DNA of 64,000 nt from CAZEAP01 sp964510315 (GTDB lineage Bacteria; Planctomycetota; Brocadiia; SM23-32). The notes under the pieces were generated by a model. It was not told where the DNA came from, did no database searches, and worked only from the letters and a program-made list of their open reading frames with translations. Every line of letters begins with the position of its first letter. Within the stretch, counting starts at the first letter, position 1. This document shows, one piece after another, positions 51,511 through 59,885 of this stretch. The position numbers were made by a program, and so were the translations under genes. The stretch is from positions 10,050-74,049 of the forward strand of contig CAZEAP010000019.1 of the NCBI GenBank assembly GCA_964510315.1, read 5' to 3'.

Positions 51511-52881
51511 ATGCTTGACGGCTCAAACATACTGGTTCTGGACGACGACCCCATTGTCCTGAAAAGCTTGCGTGAGTATCTCGGTATGGAGGACCACGCG
51601 GTCGCCACCGCCCAGACCCTGCAGGAGGCCATAGACCTGCTGGAGAACCGCAGGTTCCAGGTAGCCATGGCCGATGTGCGACTCTCCCAGGGAAGCGGCT
51701 TCGACCTGTTGAAACACGTCCAGGCCAACAGTTACACCACCTCGGTGATCATGTTCACCGGCTACGGCACCATCGAAGACGCCGTGCAGGCCATCAAAAT
51801 GGGCGCCTTTGATTACATCACCAAACCGGTATCCGACGAAGAGGTGAACCTGACCGTCGAGCGCGCCCTGCAGCACCAGAAGCTGCTGGAGGAGAACAAC
51901 CAGTTGCGCCGCAAGCTCAACATGAGCTTCGAGCTGGATAATTTCGTCTGCGAAGACCCCAAGATGAGCCGGGTGTTGGACATGATTCAGGTGGTCGCCC
52001 CCACTGACTCCACCGTCCTGATAACCGGTGAAAGCGGCACGGGCAAAACGCTTGTAGCCCGGGCGATCCACGTCAACTCCCCCCGCGCCGGCAAGCCCTT
52101 CATGGAACTGAATTGCGGCGCGCTTCCCGACACTCTCCTGGAGAGCGAACTTTTCGGCCACGTCAAAGGCGCCTTCAGCGGAGCAATCGCCGACAAAACC
52201 GGCAAGTTCGAGGCGGCAGACGGCGGAACCGTGTTCCTCGACGAGGTCTCCGTAGCCAGCACCTCCCTCCAGATGAAACTGCTGCGTGTGCTGGAAAGCT
52301 TCGAGTTCGAGCCGGTCGGCAGCAACCAAACCCATAGGGTCAACGTCAGGATCATCCTTGCCACCAACAAGGATCTGGGAAAGCTGGTGGAGGAAGGGGC
52401 ATTCCGGGAGGACCTCTACTATCGCATCAACGTCATGGACATCCACCTCCCTCCTCTGAGGGAAAGACCGGCGGACGTGCTGCCCCTGGCCCATCACTTC
52501 TGCGAGAAATACGACGACCAGGCCACCACGGAGATTCACGGCATCAGCGAAGAAGCCATGCAACTGCTGACCGACTACGACTGGCCCGGCAACGTGCGGG
52601 AGCTGGAGAATGTGATCGAGAAGGCGGTCATCCTCAGCCAGGAGCCCTATCTCCAGCCCTCCATCCTGGACGTAGGCCGCCATTCATCGGGCACGGAGAG
52701 CCTCTTGCCCAAAGACGAGATACTGCCCCTGAAAGAGGCGATGAAAAGGGTGGAGCGCCGTCTCATACTTCAGGGGCTGGAGGCCTGCGGTGGGAACCGA
52801 AAGGAGGCCGCCAAGCTGCTGGACATCAACCGGACGACTTTGTACAACAAGCTGCACGAGCACGAGTTGATGGACGCCTGA
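51511..52881 (+). CDS. Sigma-54-dependent response regulator (PrsR-like, NtrC family)
   Basis: 456 residues, 8 bp after the kinase. Receiver: NILVLDDDP acidic pocket, MADVRLSQG phospho-Asp, FTGYG and TKPVS. AAA+ domain: Walker A GESGTGKT, ESELFGHVKGAFSGA, Walker B GGTVFLDEVS, and DWPGNVRELENV. The sigma-54 loop reads GAFSGA instead of GAFTGA, a conservative Thr-to-Ser change compatible with function. The Fis-type helix-turn-helix is GNRKEAAKLLDINRTTLYNK. It is the best candidate to bind the GT-rich palindromes upstream of the sigma-54 promoters in this window. Confidence 0.92.
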   Translation: MLDGSNILVLDDDPIVLKSLREYLGMEDHAVATAQTLQEAIDLLENRRFQVAMADVRLSQGSGFDLLKHVQANSYTTSVIMFTGYGTIEDAVQAIKMGAFDYITKPVSDEEVNLTVERALQHQKLLEENNQLRRKLNMSFELDNFVCEDPKMSRVLDMIQVVAPTDSTVLITGESGTGKTLVARAIHVNSPRAGKPFMELNCGALPDTLLESELFGHVKGAFSGAIADKTGKFEAADGGTVFLDEVSVASTSLQMKLLRVLESFEFEPVGSNQTHRVNVRIILATNKDLGKLVEEGAFREDLYYRINVMDIHLPPLRERPADVLPLAHHFCEKYDDQATTEIHGISEEAMQLLTDYDWPGNVRELENVIEKAVILSQEPYLQPSILDVGRHSSGTESLLPKDEILPLKEAMKRVERRLILQGLEACGGNRKEAAKLLDINRTTLYNKLHEHELMDA

Positions 52882-52903
52882 AAGCCGGTCCCCGCCGTCC
52901 CCT

Positions 52904-53260
52904 TCAGGCAGATCGGCGGTAGAGCTGAATACGGGGCTTCCTGTCGAAGCGGACCGCCACCCCCGCCTTCGAGTATTCTTGCCCCTCTTCGGCCGGAGTC
53001 TCCAGTCTGAGGACGGTGCCCTCCCCCTCCAGGCTTCTGAAGATGGGACCGGCGTTGTACTGGCTGAGCCCCGAGAGCTGAAGCTGAAGCTTCATGCCCT
53101 CCTCCAGTTGATCCCAACTGGAGGTCAGGAAGTATATGCCCCCCGCCGAGACGTTCTCGGTGCTCCCGACGCCGTGGGCCTCACGCCGAGGGGCCGGGGA
53201 GTCGAATTGTACGCTCAATCTCAGCTCCAGCCGCGGCCATTTTCTTCTCTCAGGTTTCAC
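52904..53260 (-). CDS. PilZ-domain protein
   Basis: The PilZ domain starts at PERRKWPRLELRLSVQF (the R-x3-R c-di-GMP motif) and continues NVSAGGIYFLTS (the D/N-x-S-x-x-G motif) through GMKLQLQL to GVAVRFDRK. The start is uncertain: GTG at 53260 gives 118 residues with the domain near the N-terminus; GTG at 53371 would give 155. It would bind cyclic di-GMP and link that signal to polysaccharide output. It faces the PrsR-like gene tail to tail, only 22 bp apart. Confidence 0.72.
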   Translation of the reverse strand: MKPERRKWPRLELRLSVQFDSPAPRREAHGVGSTENVSAGGIYFLTSSWDQLEEGMKLQLQLSGLSQYNAGPIFRSLEGEGTVLRLETPAEEGQEYSKAGVAVRFDRKPRIQLYRRSA

Positions 53261-53501
53261 CACACAGGCGCCCACAAAAACTAAGCCAGCCTTCCGCCGG
53301 CTGGAAGAGCAACTGCCCGTTTTCTCAACCACGACAGGGACGGCGGACGCCGGAACTGGTAGACCGGTCACGGGCGTCCGCTCCGCCCCGTGAACTCCTT
53401 CCCTCGCGAAGACCGCATGCCGCTGTCCGGCCGTGCCGGCGAGCAGGCAGGTGCCTCCGCACGCTTCACCGACGGGTATGCTCCATTGCTGGAGAAACTA
53501 A

Positions 53502-54923
53502 CTACTGTGGCACCCCGCTGTCAAGTACTGTGACCCATCGGTTCTGCGTCGGGCGCCCGCGATCACTTGCGGGGGGCTGGTTCGCAATGCCGTGATGCTT
53601 CATCTTCTTGTATAGCGTAGATCGGCTGATTCCCAGTTTCTCCGCAGCCGACTGCTTATTCCAACCGGTCTTCTCCAGTGTCCGCAGTATGTACGTCCGC
53701 TCGGGTTCCTCCAGTGCCGTCCGCAACGGTTCCCAGTCGGGTGCGAGGCCGCTCCGGCGCGCCGCCGGCTCTCCACTGAGCCATTCCGGCAGGTGCCGGG
53801 GCCGGACCGTCCCCCTTCCCGCGCTCTCTACCGCTCGTCCCATGACGCCACGCAGCTCTGTCACGTTCCCGGGCCAACTGTAACGCACAAGTCGACTTGC
53901 TACCTCCGAGTCCAGCTCCGGCCTTCCGTTGAAAGCCTTCCCGCCGAAGAGTGCCGTAAAATACCGGGCGAGGGGCAGAATGTCCTGTACCCTTTTCCTC
54001 AGAGCAGGCAATCTGACCTTCACCGGGGCGACCTTCGGCCCGCCGTTGACGTTGATCAGGGGGCGAATCCGCCGCAGGTCTACACTGCTGGAACTGACAA
54101 AAACTACCCGAACGTCGGACCGTCCGTTCTTCCCACTTTTGTGCCGTCTACTCGCGTTTGCGGCCAGCCCCTTCCGGACTGCCTCCAGCAGAAAGGGGGG
54201 AGCCTCGGTGACTTCGTCCAGAACCAGCGTGCCTCCCAGAGCAGCGCGGCAGGGGAGCCCGTTGACCTCTCCGGCGGAGGCCCCCCACAACTTCTCGGCC
54301 GGCTGCGCCTCGCGGGGCTTCCTGCAATCAATCTGCAAAAACGGACCCAGACAGCGCACCGAATTGTCGTGCATCTTCCTGACCAGCAGGCTCTTGCCGG
54401 TTCCCCTCTCTCCCTCGACCACCAGCACCGCCGGGGAGTCCGCTATCCGCCGCACTATGCTGCAAACCGAAAGCACCCGATAGTCGCGAGTGATGAACCC
54501 CCTGAAGAGGCTTCCGTCCCGGCAAAAGGACGAACTGTCCCCGGACACCTCTCCCACCGAATCCAGTGCGTCCCTTAGAACGTTCCGGAAAGCCGGGCCG
54601 TCGGACGGAATCTCAGGCAGGTAGTTGTGAACTCCGGCCCGCGCCGCCAGCACCGCGTCGCGGAAGCAGCCGTTTTTCGCGAAAGCCACGACCGGCGGCA
54701 AGCTCAATAATCCCGGTCGCTCGGCAAGCCGGCAACGCACCTCCGAGTCCGTGCCGTCCACGTGAAGGAACAGAACGCCGCAGGTCCGAGCGAGGATAAC
54801 TCGGCCGGCCTCTGACAGGTCTTCAGCCACGGCCAGGGCGGCACCGGATTCGCTCGCCAGGGACCTGAAGGCAGACTCCACTTCGGGGTCGGCCGTGACC
54901 AACAGGATAGTTGGGGGAGACAT
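53502..54923 (-). CDS. NtrC-like regulator lacking the GAFTGA motif
   Basis: 473 residues from ATG 54923. The receiver-like N-terminus keeps LHVDG (phospho-Asp position) but has TADPE instead of the acidic triad. The AAA+ domain keeps Walker A GERGTGKS, Walker B GGTLVLDEVTEA and the SWPGNVTELRGV sensor. The region that should read ELFG...GAFTGA reads KLWGASAGEVNGLPCRAALG, so the sigma-54 contact loop is gone. The C-terminal Fis-type helix-turn-helix is intact (GWNKQSAAEKLGISRSTLYK). It may compete for, or modulate, the sites of the PrsR-like activator, or act with another sigma factor. Its own promoter is of sigma-54 type. Confidence 0.82.
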   Translation of the reverse strand: MSPPTILLVTADPEVESAFRSLASESGAALAVAEDLSEAGRVILARTCGVLFLHVDGTDSEVRCRLAERPGLLSLPPVVAFAKNGCFRDAVLAARAGVHNYLPEIPSDGPAFRNVLRDALDSVGEVSGDSSSFCRDGSLFRGFITRDYRVLSVCSIVRRIADSPAVLVVEGERGTGKSLLVRKMHDNSVRCLGPFLQIDCRKPREAQPAEKLWGASAGEVNGLPCRAALGGTLVLDEVTEAPPFLLEAVRKGLAANASRRHKSGKNGRSDVRVVFVSSSSVDLRRIRPLINVNGGPKVAPVKVRLPALRKRVQDILPLARYFTALFGGKAFNGRPELDSEVASRLVRYSWPGNVTELRGVMGRAVESAGRGTVRPRHLPEWLSGEPAARRSGLAPDWEPLRTALEEPERTYILRTLEKTGWNKQSAAEKLGISRSTLYKKMKHHGIANQPPASDRGRPTQNRWVTVLDSGVPQ

Positions 54924-54985
54924 AGAGAATCTTTTGCGCTGACAAAAACTCCTACGGGTTCCCGGAATACTGCCTCTGACCAAGC

Positions 54986-55001
54986 GCAAATGCGGTGCCA
55001 C
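54986..55001 (-). promoter_or_regulatory. Sigma-54 promoter of the GAFTGA-less regulator
   Basis: On the minus strand the core TGGCACCGCATTTGC (54986-55000) has perfect TGGCAC and TTGC boxes, GG-N10-GC. The ATG at 54923 is about 63 bases downstream of the -12 box. No GTGT-N12-ACAC site is seen at the expected distance; a different palindrome, TGTAAG-AC-CTTACA, lies at 55068-55081. Confidence 0.75.
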
Positions 55002-55376
55002 GTCCGTGGCTTTTCGGGGCGGACGTTCCGTTGGCATTCCCGCGTAGCGCGACTTCGGTTAGCTACGTGTAAGACCTTACATAATAAAGACTAACGTAAA
55101 GCGCGGTTTGGCACGCCGGGAAACGCCCGCGGTGACCGGCCAACCTCTTCCCGACACCGAAGGAACGGCGTTGCTTTCGCTCAACACAAGCTGTGGTATT
55201 TTCGGCACACTCTCTGCGCGCTCTGCCGTTCCCCCCCGCCGTTGTGCCGGTCCGTTCCGTTGTTGCCCTTGGTGTCCTTCGTGCTCCCGCCCAAGGCGGG
55301 TAAACTTCGTGCCCTTCGCCGTTCTGTTTTTTTTGTTCGTTTTCTTCTGCACGCCCGCTGGTGGCGGGCAACATGC

Positions 55377-55405
55377 TTGACCTTTACGCCGGGGACGGGT
55401 ACAAT
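55377..55405 (+). promoter_or_regulatory. Sigma-70-type promoter before the acyl synthase gene
   Basis: TTGACC, 17-base spacer, TACAAT. The start codon at 55622 is more than 200 bases downstream, leaving a long leader. The gap 54924-55621 also contains small hairpins (CCCGCC-CAA-GGCGGG; GCCCGC-TGGTG-GCGGGC) and a GTGTCCTTCGTG/CTTCGTGCC repeat stretch, but no gene. Confidence 0.6.
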
Positions 55406-55621
55406 CGGATCGTTCGAAACCGGGACTGACCGCTCGGCCGCGGTGTTTCGACCGTGGATCGGTGTTCGGGGGGCCAACGACCGACCGGATCGGCGAAGGG
55501 CCGGCGGCCGCGTGGATCGCACAAACTGCGTGGAGGCGCCTGCTGCATCATCCGGGGCTGACCGTACGGTTGGTACCTGACCGGCATCCCCGGCGGCAAC
55601 GTGATACCTCCTCACCGGAGC

Positions 55622-56446
55622 ATGGGGACGCATCCTGTGGCAGACCGCGAAGCTAATCCCTCCTATGCCGCCCTGTTGGCGATGGGCGACCTGTGCGCCC
55701 GCCCCGTCCGGTCACGGCAGGAACTGGAGGAAGCCGGCCGGCTGGTCTACCACAGCTATCGCGCCCGCGGCTACATTGACCCCCATCCTCACCGGGTAAG
55801 GCTCACAATATTCAACGCCTTCCCTACCACGGTCACCTTCGTCAGCGTGCTGCGGGGGTCGCCCGTTGCCTCCGTAACGGTGGTCGAAGACACCCCGGTA
55901 GGTCTGCCGATGGACGAGATCTACCATGAGGAACTGGAAGACCTGCGTCGACAGGGCAGGAAGCTGGCCGAAGCCACGATGTTCGCCGACCGGCGGCGGG
56001 AGAAGTTCCGCCGGACGCTGCCGATGCTGCTTCTGCTGATGAAGCGCGCCTTCGATTACTGCTCGCTGGTGATAGACGCCGACGACTTTTGCATCACCGT
56101 AAATCCCCGGCACGAGAGTTTCTACCAGCGGCAGTTGCTGTTCAAGCCCCTCGGGCCGCACCGAAGCTACCCCAGCGTGCGCGGCAATCCGGCCGTCGCA
56201 AAACGGCTCGACCTGAACAGCATCCGGGAGGAATGCCGGGGAAATCGCCGGCTCTGGCAGCAATTCTTCGAGAGCCGCACTCCCCTTCCCCTCCTGAAGG
56301 AGGGGTACCGGTTGAGCTGCAGCGACCTGCGCTACCTTTTCCTGGAGCTGACCGATATCTTTCAGAACGCTTCCCCGGAAGAGATCGATGCGGTGAGCAG
56401 CTTCTACCCGCAGTGCCCCTGGGACCGGTGGCGGGACGGCCTATAG
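55622..56446 (+). CDS. FeeM-type N-acyl amino acid synthase (exosortase-associated GNAT)
   Basis: 274 residues from ATG 55622 (GTG 55601 is an alternative). The core, LVYHSYRARGYIDPHPHRVR, TTVTFVSVLRGSPVASVTVV, GLPMDEIYHEELEDLRRQGR and KLAEATMFADRR, matches the FeeM/acyl-homoserine-lactone-synthase-like GNAT family; a PEP-CTERM/exosortase-associated branch is known. These enzymes transfer a fatty acyl chain from acyl-carrier protein to an amino acid or similar amine, giving a signal molecule or surfactant. Being between regulators, it may produce a density signal for the cluster. It has its own sigma-70 promoter. Confidence 0.82.
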   Translation: MGTHPVADREANPSYAALLAMGDLCARPVRSRQELEEAGRLVYHSYRARGYIDPHPHRVRLTIFNAFPTTVTFVSVLRGSPVASVTVVEDTPVGLPMDEIYHEELEDLRRQGRKLAEATMFADRRREKFRRTLPMLLLLMKRAFDYCSLVIDADDFCITVNPRHESFYQRQLLFKPLGPHRSYPSVRGNPAVAKRLDLNSIREECRGNRRLWQQFFESRTPLPLLKEGYRLSCSDLRYLFLELTDIFQNASPEEIDAVSSFYPQCPWDRWRDGL

Positions 56447-56493
56447 CGACAGTGGACGGCCGCCCGTCCCGGCCGGCACGCCAGATTTAATCC

Positions 56494-56521
56494 TTGACTC
56501 CCGAACGGTTTCCGCCATAAT
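56494..56521 (+). promoter_or_regulatory. Sigma-70-type promoter of the MASE3 kinase operon
   Basis: TTGACT, 16-base spacer, CATAAT; the kinase ATG at 56617 is 95 bases downstream. Confidence 0.55.
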
Positions 56522-56616
56522 TCCTTTGTAGTCATCGCGGGGATCGGACTCCGTCTCCCTGTGTCAAAGCGGGACTGTGGGGACCGGGCACCCAATGATG
56601 GTGAGAGCAAGTCCTG

Positions 56617-58710
56617 ATGACTGAGCACGATACAGCCTACGGTCATCTTGCGGGCCGCGCTGCCGGAGCGGGGGCGGCGGCTCCGGGCGGCAGATTGGCG
56701 CAACTGCAGCCACCAACCCTTCGCCGGGCGGCTTACCACCTGATCGGCACGGCACTTCTGCTGGTCGGGCTGTACGCGATCAGCGTACACAATTACCTGC
56801 TGTTCCACAGCCTGGCCGAGATATTTGCCATAGTCATCGGCTTCGCCATATTCTCCCTGTGCTGGAACTGCCACCGCCTGCTGCGGGACAACTTCCTGGT
56901 CTTCCTGGCCATTGCCTACCTGTTTGTGGCGGGCCTGGATACACTCCACACGCTGGCATACCCGGGCATGGGCGTGTTTGAGGCGGGTGGGACGAACCTG
57001 GCCGCCCAGCTCTGGCTGGGGGCGCGCTACCTCGAGGCGCTCTCCCTGCTGACGATGGCCGCCATAGTCGGCCGCCGGGTTAAGCCGGTCCTCATACTGG
57101 CCGGTTTCTCTCTGGTAGGCTTCTGGCTGCTGTCGGCCATCTTCTGGTGGGACGTCTTTCCCCTCTGTTTCACTGCGGCCGACGGGCTGACACGCTTCAA
57201 GGTGGTATCGGAGTACGCTATATGCGGCATGCTGGCCGGCGCCGCCGGCTTGATGATACTCCGGCGCAGGAGTTTCGACAGGACGGTGCTCTACCTGCTT
57301 CTGGGCTCGGTGGGGCTGACCATCGCCTCCGAACTGGCCTTTACTCTCTACGAAACGCCTACGGGGACGGCCAATCTGGCGGGCCATTTCCTGAAGATCC
57401 TGTCCTTCTACCTGATTTACAAGGCCGTCGTGGAGACCGGCATCGTCCGACCGTACAGCCTGCTTTTCAGAAACCTGAAGACCAGCGAGCGCAGCCTTCT
57501 GCGGGAGCGCGCACGCCTGCAGGCAGTGCTGGAGCACATGCCGGCCGGCCTGATCATAGCGGATGCGCCATCGGGGAAAATGGTACTGACCAACGACAGG
57601 GTGGAGGAGATATGGCGGGGCCGCTTCGAGCCTGCAGAGCAGATCAGCCAATATGCACGCTACAAGACCTTCCATTCGGACGGCCGGCCCTACGAAGCTC
57701 ACCAGTGGCCGCTGGCACGCTCCCTCCAGAAAGGCGAAGTGGTCACAGAGGAGGAGATGGACTTTCTGCGCCAAGACGGCGCCCTGGGAAGCATGCAGGT
57801 CAGCTCCCGCCCCATTCGTGACGAAAAGGGAACCGTGGTGGCGGCGGTCATGGTGCTCCGCGACGTGACTCGGCGTAACCGCGTGCAGGAAGCCCTCCGC
57901 CGCGCCCAAAGCGAACTGGAGGCCCGCGTCGAGGAACGCACCATGGAACTTCTTCGGGCCAATGAAGCCCTGCAGGGAGAGATCGCCGACCGCAAAGAAG
58001 TGGAAGCGCGGCTCCGCGACTACCAGCAGAAGCTGCGATCGCTGGCCTCCCGGCTGGCCAGGACCGAGGAGCGCGAACGCCGCCGGGTCGCCCAGGAGCT
58101 GCACGACAACATCGGCCAGATACTGGCCACCTCCAAGATGAAGCTGGGCGCGGCGGGGGCGCTGGCCGACTCCCAAGAACTGACCGCCATGCTCCGCACA
58201 GTCGCCGAGCTTCTGGACGATTGCATTGAATTCACGCGCTCAATGACCTTTGAACTGGGCACCCCGGTGCTGTATGAAATCGGTCTGGAAGCCGCGCTCC
58301 AGAACCTGGCTGCACGGATGGAGCGGGAGTACGGGCTGAGCACGAGTTTCGAGGACGACGGCAGGGCAAAACCGCTGGCCGAGGAAGCCCGCGTGGCGCT
58401 CTACCGGGCCGCCCGAGAGTTGCTCATCAACGTCGTGAAGCACGCCCGGGCGGACAGCGCGAAGTTGTCCCTCCGGCGACAGAACGGGTTCGTCCGGCTC
58501 AGCGTCGAAGACGACGGCGTGGGCTTCGACACGATCGCCCTGGAGGCACGGAACGTGCGAAGCCAGGGATTCGGCTTGTTCAGCATACGGGAGCGGATAA
58601 GTCACCTCGGCGGCGCGTTCGATCTCAACTCGGCACCGGGGGAGGGAACCGCCGTCCGCCTGCGGGTGCCCCTCGCAGAAGGAGATTCGGCCGGGAGAAA
58701 GACCGAATGA
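56617..58710 (+). CDS. MASE3-PAS sensor histidine kinase (NarX/DesK-type core)
   Basis: 697 residues. Residues 35-275 form an eight-helix MASE3 membrane sensor (LLVGLYAISVHNYLLFHSLAE, FVAGLDTLHTLAYPGMGVF). A PAS domain follows (LEHMPAGLIIADAPSGKMVL), then a coiled coil (ARVEERTMELLRANEALQGE) and a HisKA_3 dimerisation helix with the phospho-His in ERRRVAQELHDNIGQIL. The ATPase domain has ELLINVVKHA, VEDDGVGFD and GFGLFSIRERI. MASE3 probably senses a membrane-soluble signal. It is coupled (ATGA) to the response regulator next to it. The nearby acyl amino acid synthase suggests a lipid-like ligand, which is inference only. Confidence 0.9.
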   Translation: MTEHDTAYGHLAGRAAGAGAAAPGGRLAQLQPPTLRRAAYHLIGTALLLVGLYAISVHNYLLFHSLAEIFAIVIGFAIFSLCWNCHRLLRDNFLVFLAIAYLFVAGLDTLHTLAYPGMGVFEAGGTNLAAQLWLGARYLEALSLLTMAAIVGRRVKPVLILAGFSLVGFWLLSAIFWWDVFPLCFTAADGLTRFKVVSEYAICGMLAGAAGLMILRRRSFDRTVLYLLLGSVGLTIASELAFTLYETPTGTANLAGHFLKILSFYLIYKAVVETGIVRPYSLLFRNLKTSERSLLRERARLQAVLEHMPAGLIIADAPSGKMVLTNDRVEEIWRGRFEPAEQISQYARYKTFHSDGRPYEAHQWPLARSLQKGEVVTEEEMDFLRQDGALGSMQVSSRPIRDEKGTVVAAVMVLRDVTRRNRVQEALRRAQSELEARVEERTMELLRANEALQGEIADRKEVEARLRDYQQKLRSLASRLARTEERERRRVAQELHDNIGQILATSKMKLGAAGALADSQELTAMLRTVAELLDDCIEFTRSMTFELGTPVLYEIGLEAALQNLAARMEREYGLSTSFEDDGRAKPLAEEARVALYRAARELLINVVKHARADSAKLSLRRQNGFVRLSVEDDGVGFDTIALEARNVRSQGFGLFSIRERISHLGGAFDLNSAPGEGTAVRLRVPLAEGDSAGRKTE

Positions 58711-59360
58711 GCATACAGATATTAATCGCCGATGACCACGAGATCGTGCGCGAAGGCCTCCGTGCACTCATCGAGGACGAGCCCGATATGAAGATCGTCG
58801 GCGAGGCCAAATCCGGCCGGGAAGCAGTGGAGATGGCCGAGGAACTCCGACCTGACGTCGTACTGATGGACGTCGGCATGCCGGACCTGAACGGCATAGA
58901 GGCGGCCCGGAAGATAACCAGGCGGGCCCCCGGCGTGAAGATCCTCGCCCTTTCCATACACTCCGGCGGTCAGTTCGTGGCAAAGATGCTGGAGGCCGGG
59001 GCGTCCGGCTACCTCCTGAAAGACAACGCCTTCGAAGAGTTGGCCGCCGCCCTTCGACGGGTCACACAGGACAAAACCTACCTGTGTTCGGAAGTGACCG
59101 GGCCCATCGTAGAGGACTACCTGAACCGGCTTGGTGAGGAAGAAGACGCCAAAGCATCGCCCCTGACCAGCCGAGAGCGAGAAGTGCTGCAGCTCCTGGC
59201 CGAAGGCCTTATCTCCAAGCAAATAGCCAGCCGCCTGAACATCAGCCCCAAGACCGTCGAGACCCACCGCAGCCGCCTGATGAAAAAGCTGGGAATACAC
59301 AGCGTGGCTGAACTCACCAAGTACGCCATCCGCGAGGGCCTGACCACGCTGGAAGAGTAG
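58707..59360 (+). CDS. NarL/FixJ-family response regulator
   Basis: 217 residues. Receiver: ILIADDHEIVREGL, phospho-Asp in VVLMDVGMPD, and YLLKDNA. LuxR-type DNA-binding domain: LTSREREVLQLLAEGLISKQ, SPKTVETHRSRLMKKLGI. Partner of the MASE3 kinase by gene overlap. Targets are not evident in this window. Confidence 0.92.
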   Translation: MSIQILIADDHEIVREGLRALIEDEPDMKIVGEAKSGREAVEMAEELRPDVVLMDVGMPDLNGIEAARKITRRAPGVKILALSIHSGGQFVAKMLEAGASGYLLKDNAFEELAAALRRVTQDKTYLCSEVTGPIVEDYLNRLGEEEDAKASPLTSREREVLQLLAEGLISKQIASRLNISPKTVETHRSRLMKKLGIHSVAELTKYAIREGLTTLEE

Positions 59361-59514
59361 CCCCCCAGCGGCTCGTCCCCGGCCGAACCCCCGAAGTGGG
59401 TACTTTTCCCCGCGAATTTGGGGAATTTCCCGACTTCACAGCATGCCTCCGCCCCGTTATCCTCATACTTCGTGAAGGAGGCGAACTTGCAGTTCTGCTC
59501 TCTGACATGCAAGC

Positions 59515-59665
59515 GGCGAGACCGACGAACAGGACCCAAGGGGGTGGGAGCCCCAGTGGGGTAACGGAGGGAACTTCGCCGGAGCTTGAGGGGGCTCGTC
59601 GGACGTAACCAGGCTCCCGCAACGCTGGCCTGAAGCTAACCTGCGGACGCAGCCCGGGCCGAATG
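59515..59665 (+). ncRNA. Structured RNA candidate with ydaO-like landmarks
   Basis: The gap 59361-59885 has no gene but an ordered set of conserved-looking blocks: AGGACCCAA (59531), GTGGGGTAACGGA (59556) and GAAGCTAACCTGCGGACGC (59632). Their order and wording recall the c-di-AMP (ydaO-yuaA) riboswitch blocks GGACCC, GGGGUGAAUC and CAGCUAACCUCG. ACCC can pair with GGGT, and GGGAGCC (59546) with GGCTCCC (59612) across about 60 bases. The middle is longer than usual. It would lie in the leader of the Tpx-like gene at 59886. Confidence 0.3.
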
Positions 59666-59885
59666 CGCTGCACGGGGGAAGCGCAAGAGCGGCCTGTGGT
59701 CAACCGCCTGCGACCGTCCGGCGAAGACCGGCGGAGTTTTCTCCACCTTTCCCCACACCGTCAATGATTGTGCGGAACGACTTGCACCATGAAAACAGCC
59801 GGCCCGGGAACACCATCTCAGGCGGAAGTCGCTCATCCGCGCGCTGTGGTTCCGGACCGGTGGTTGAGGGAATAGAAACTGGCCC

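Noticed and set aside
53310..53345. Possible third operator of the GTGT family (minus strand GTTGAGAAAACG)
   Set aside because: Only the left half matches, there is no ACAC arm and no promoter at the right distance; it lies at the uncertain 5' end of the PilZ gene.
55063..55633. Overlapping small frames with THEGH/KDTKG-type text on the minus strand
   Set aside because: They arise from a CTTCGTG-type repetitive intergenic stretch and have no ribosome sites.
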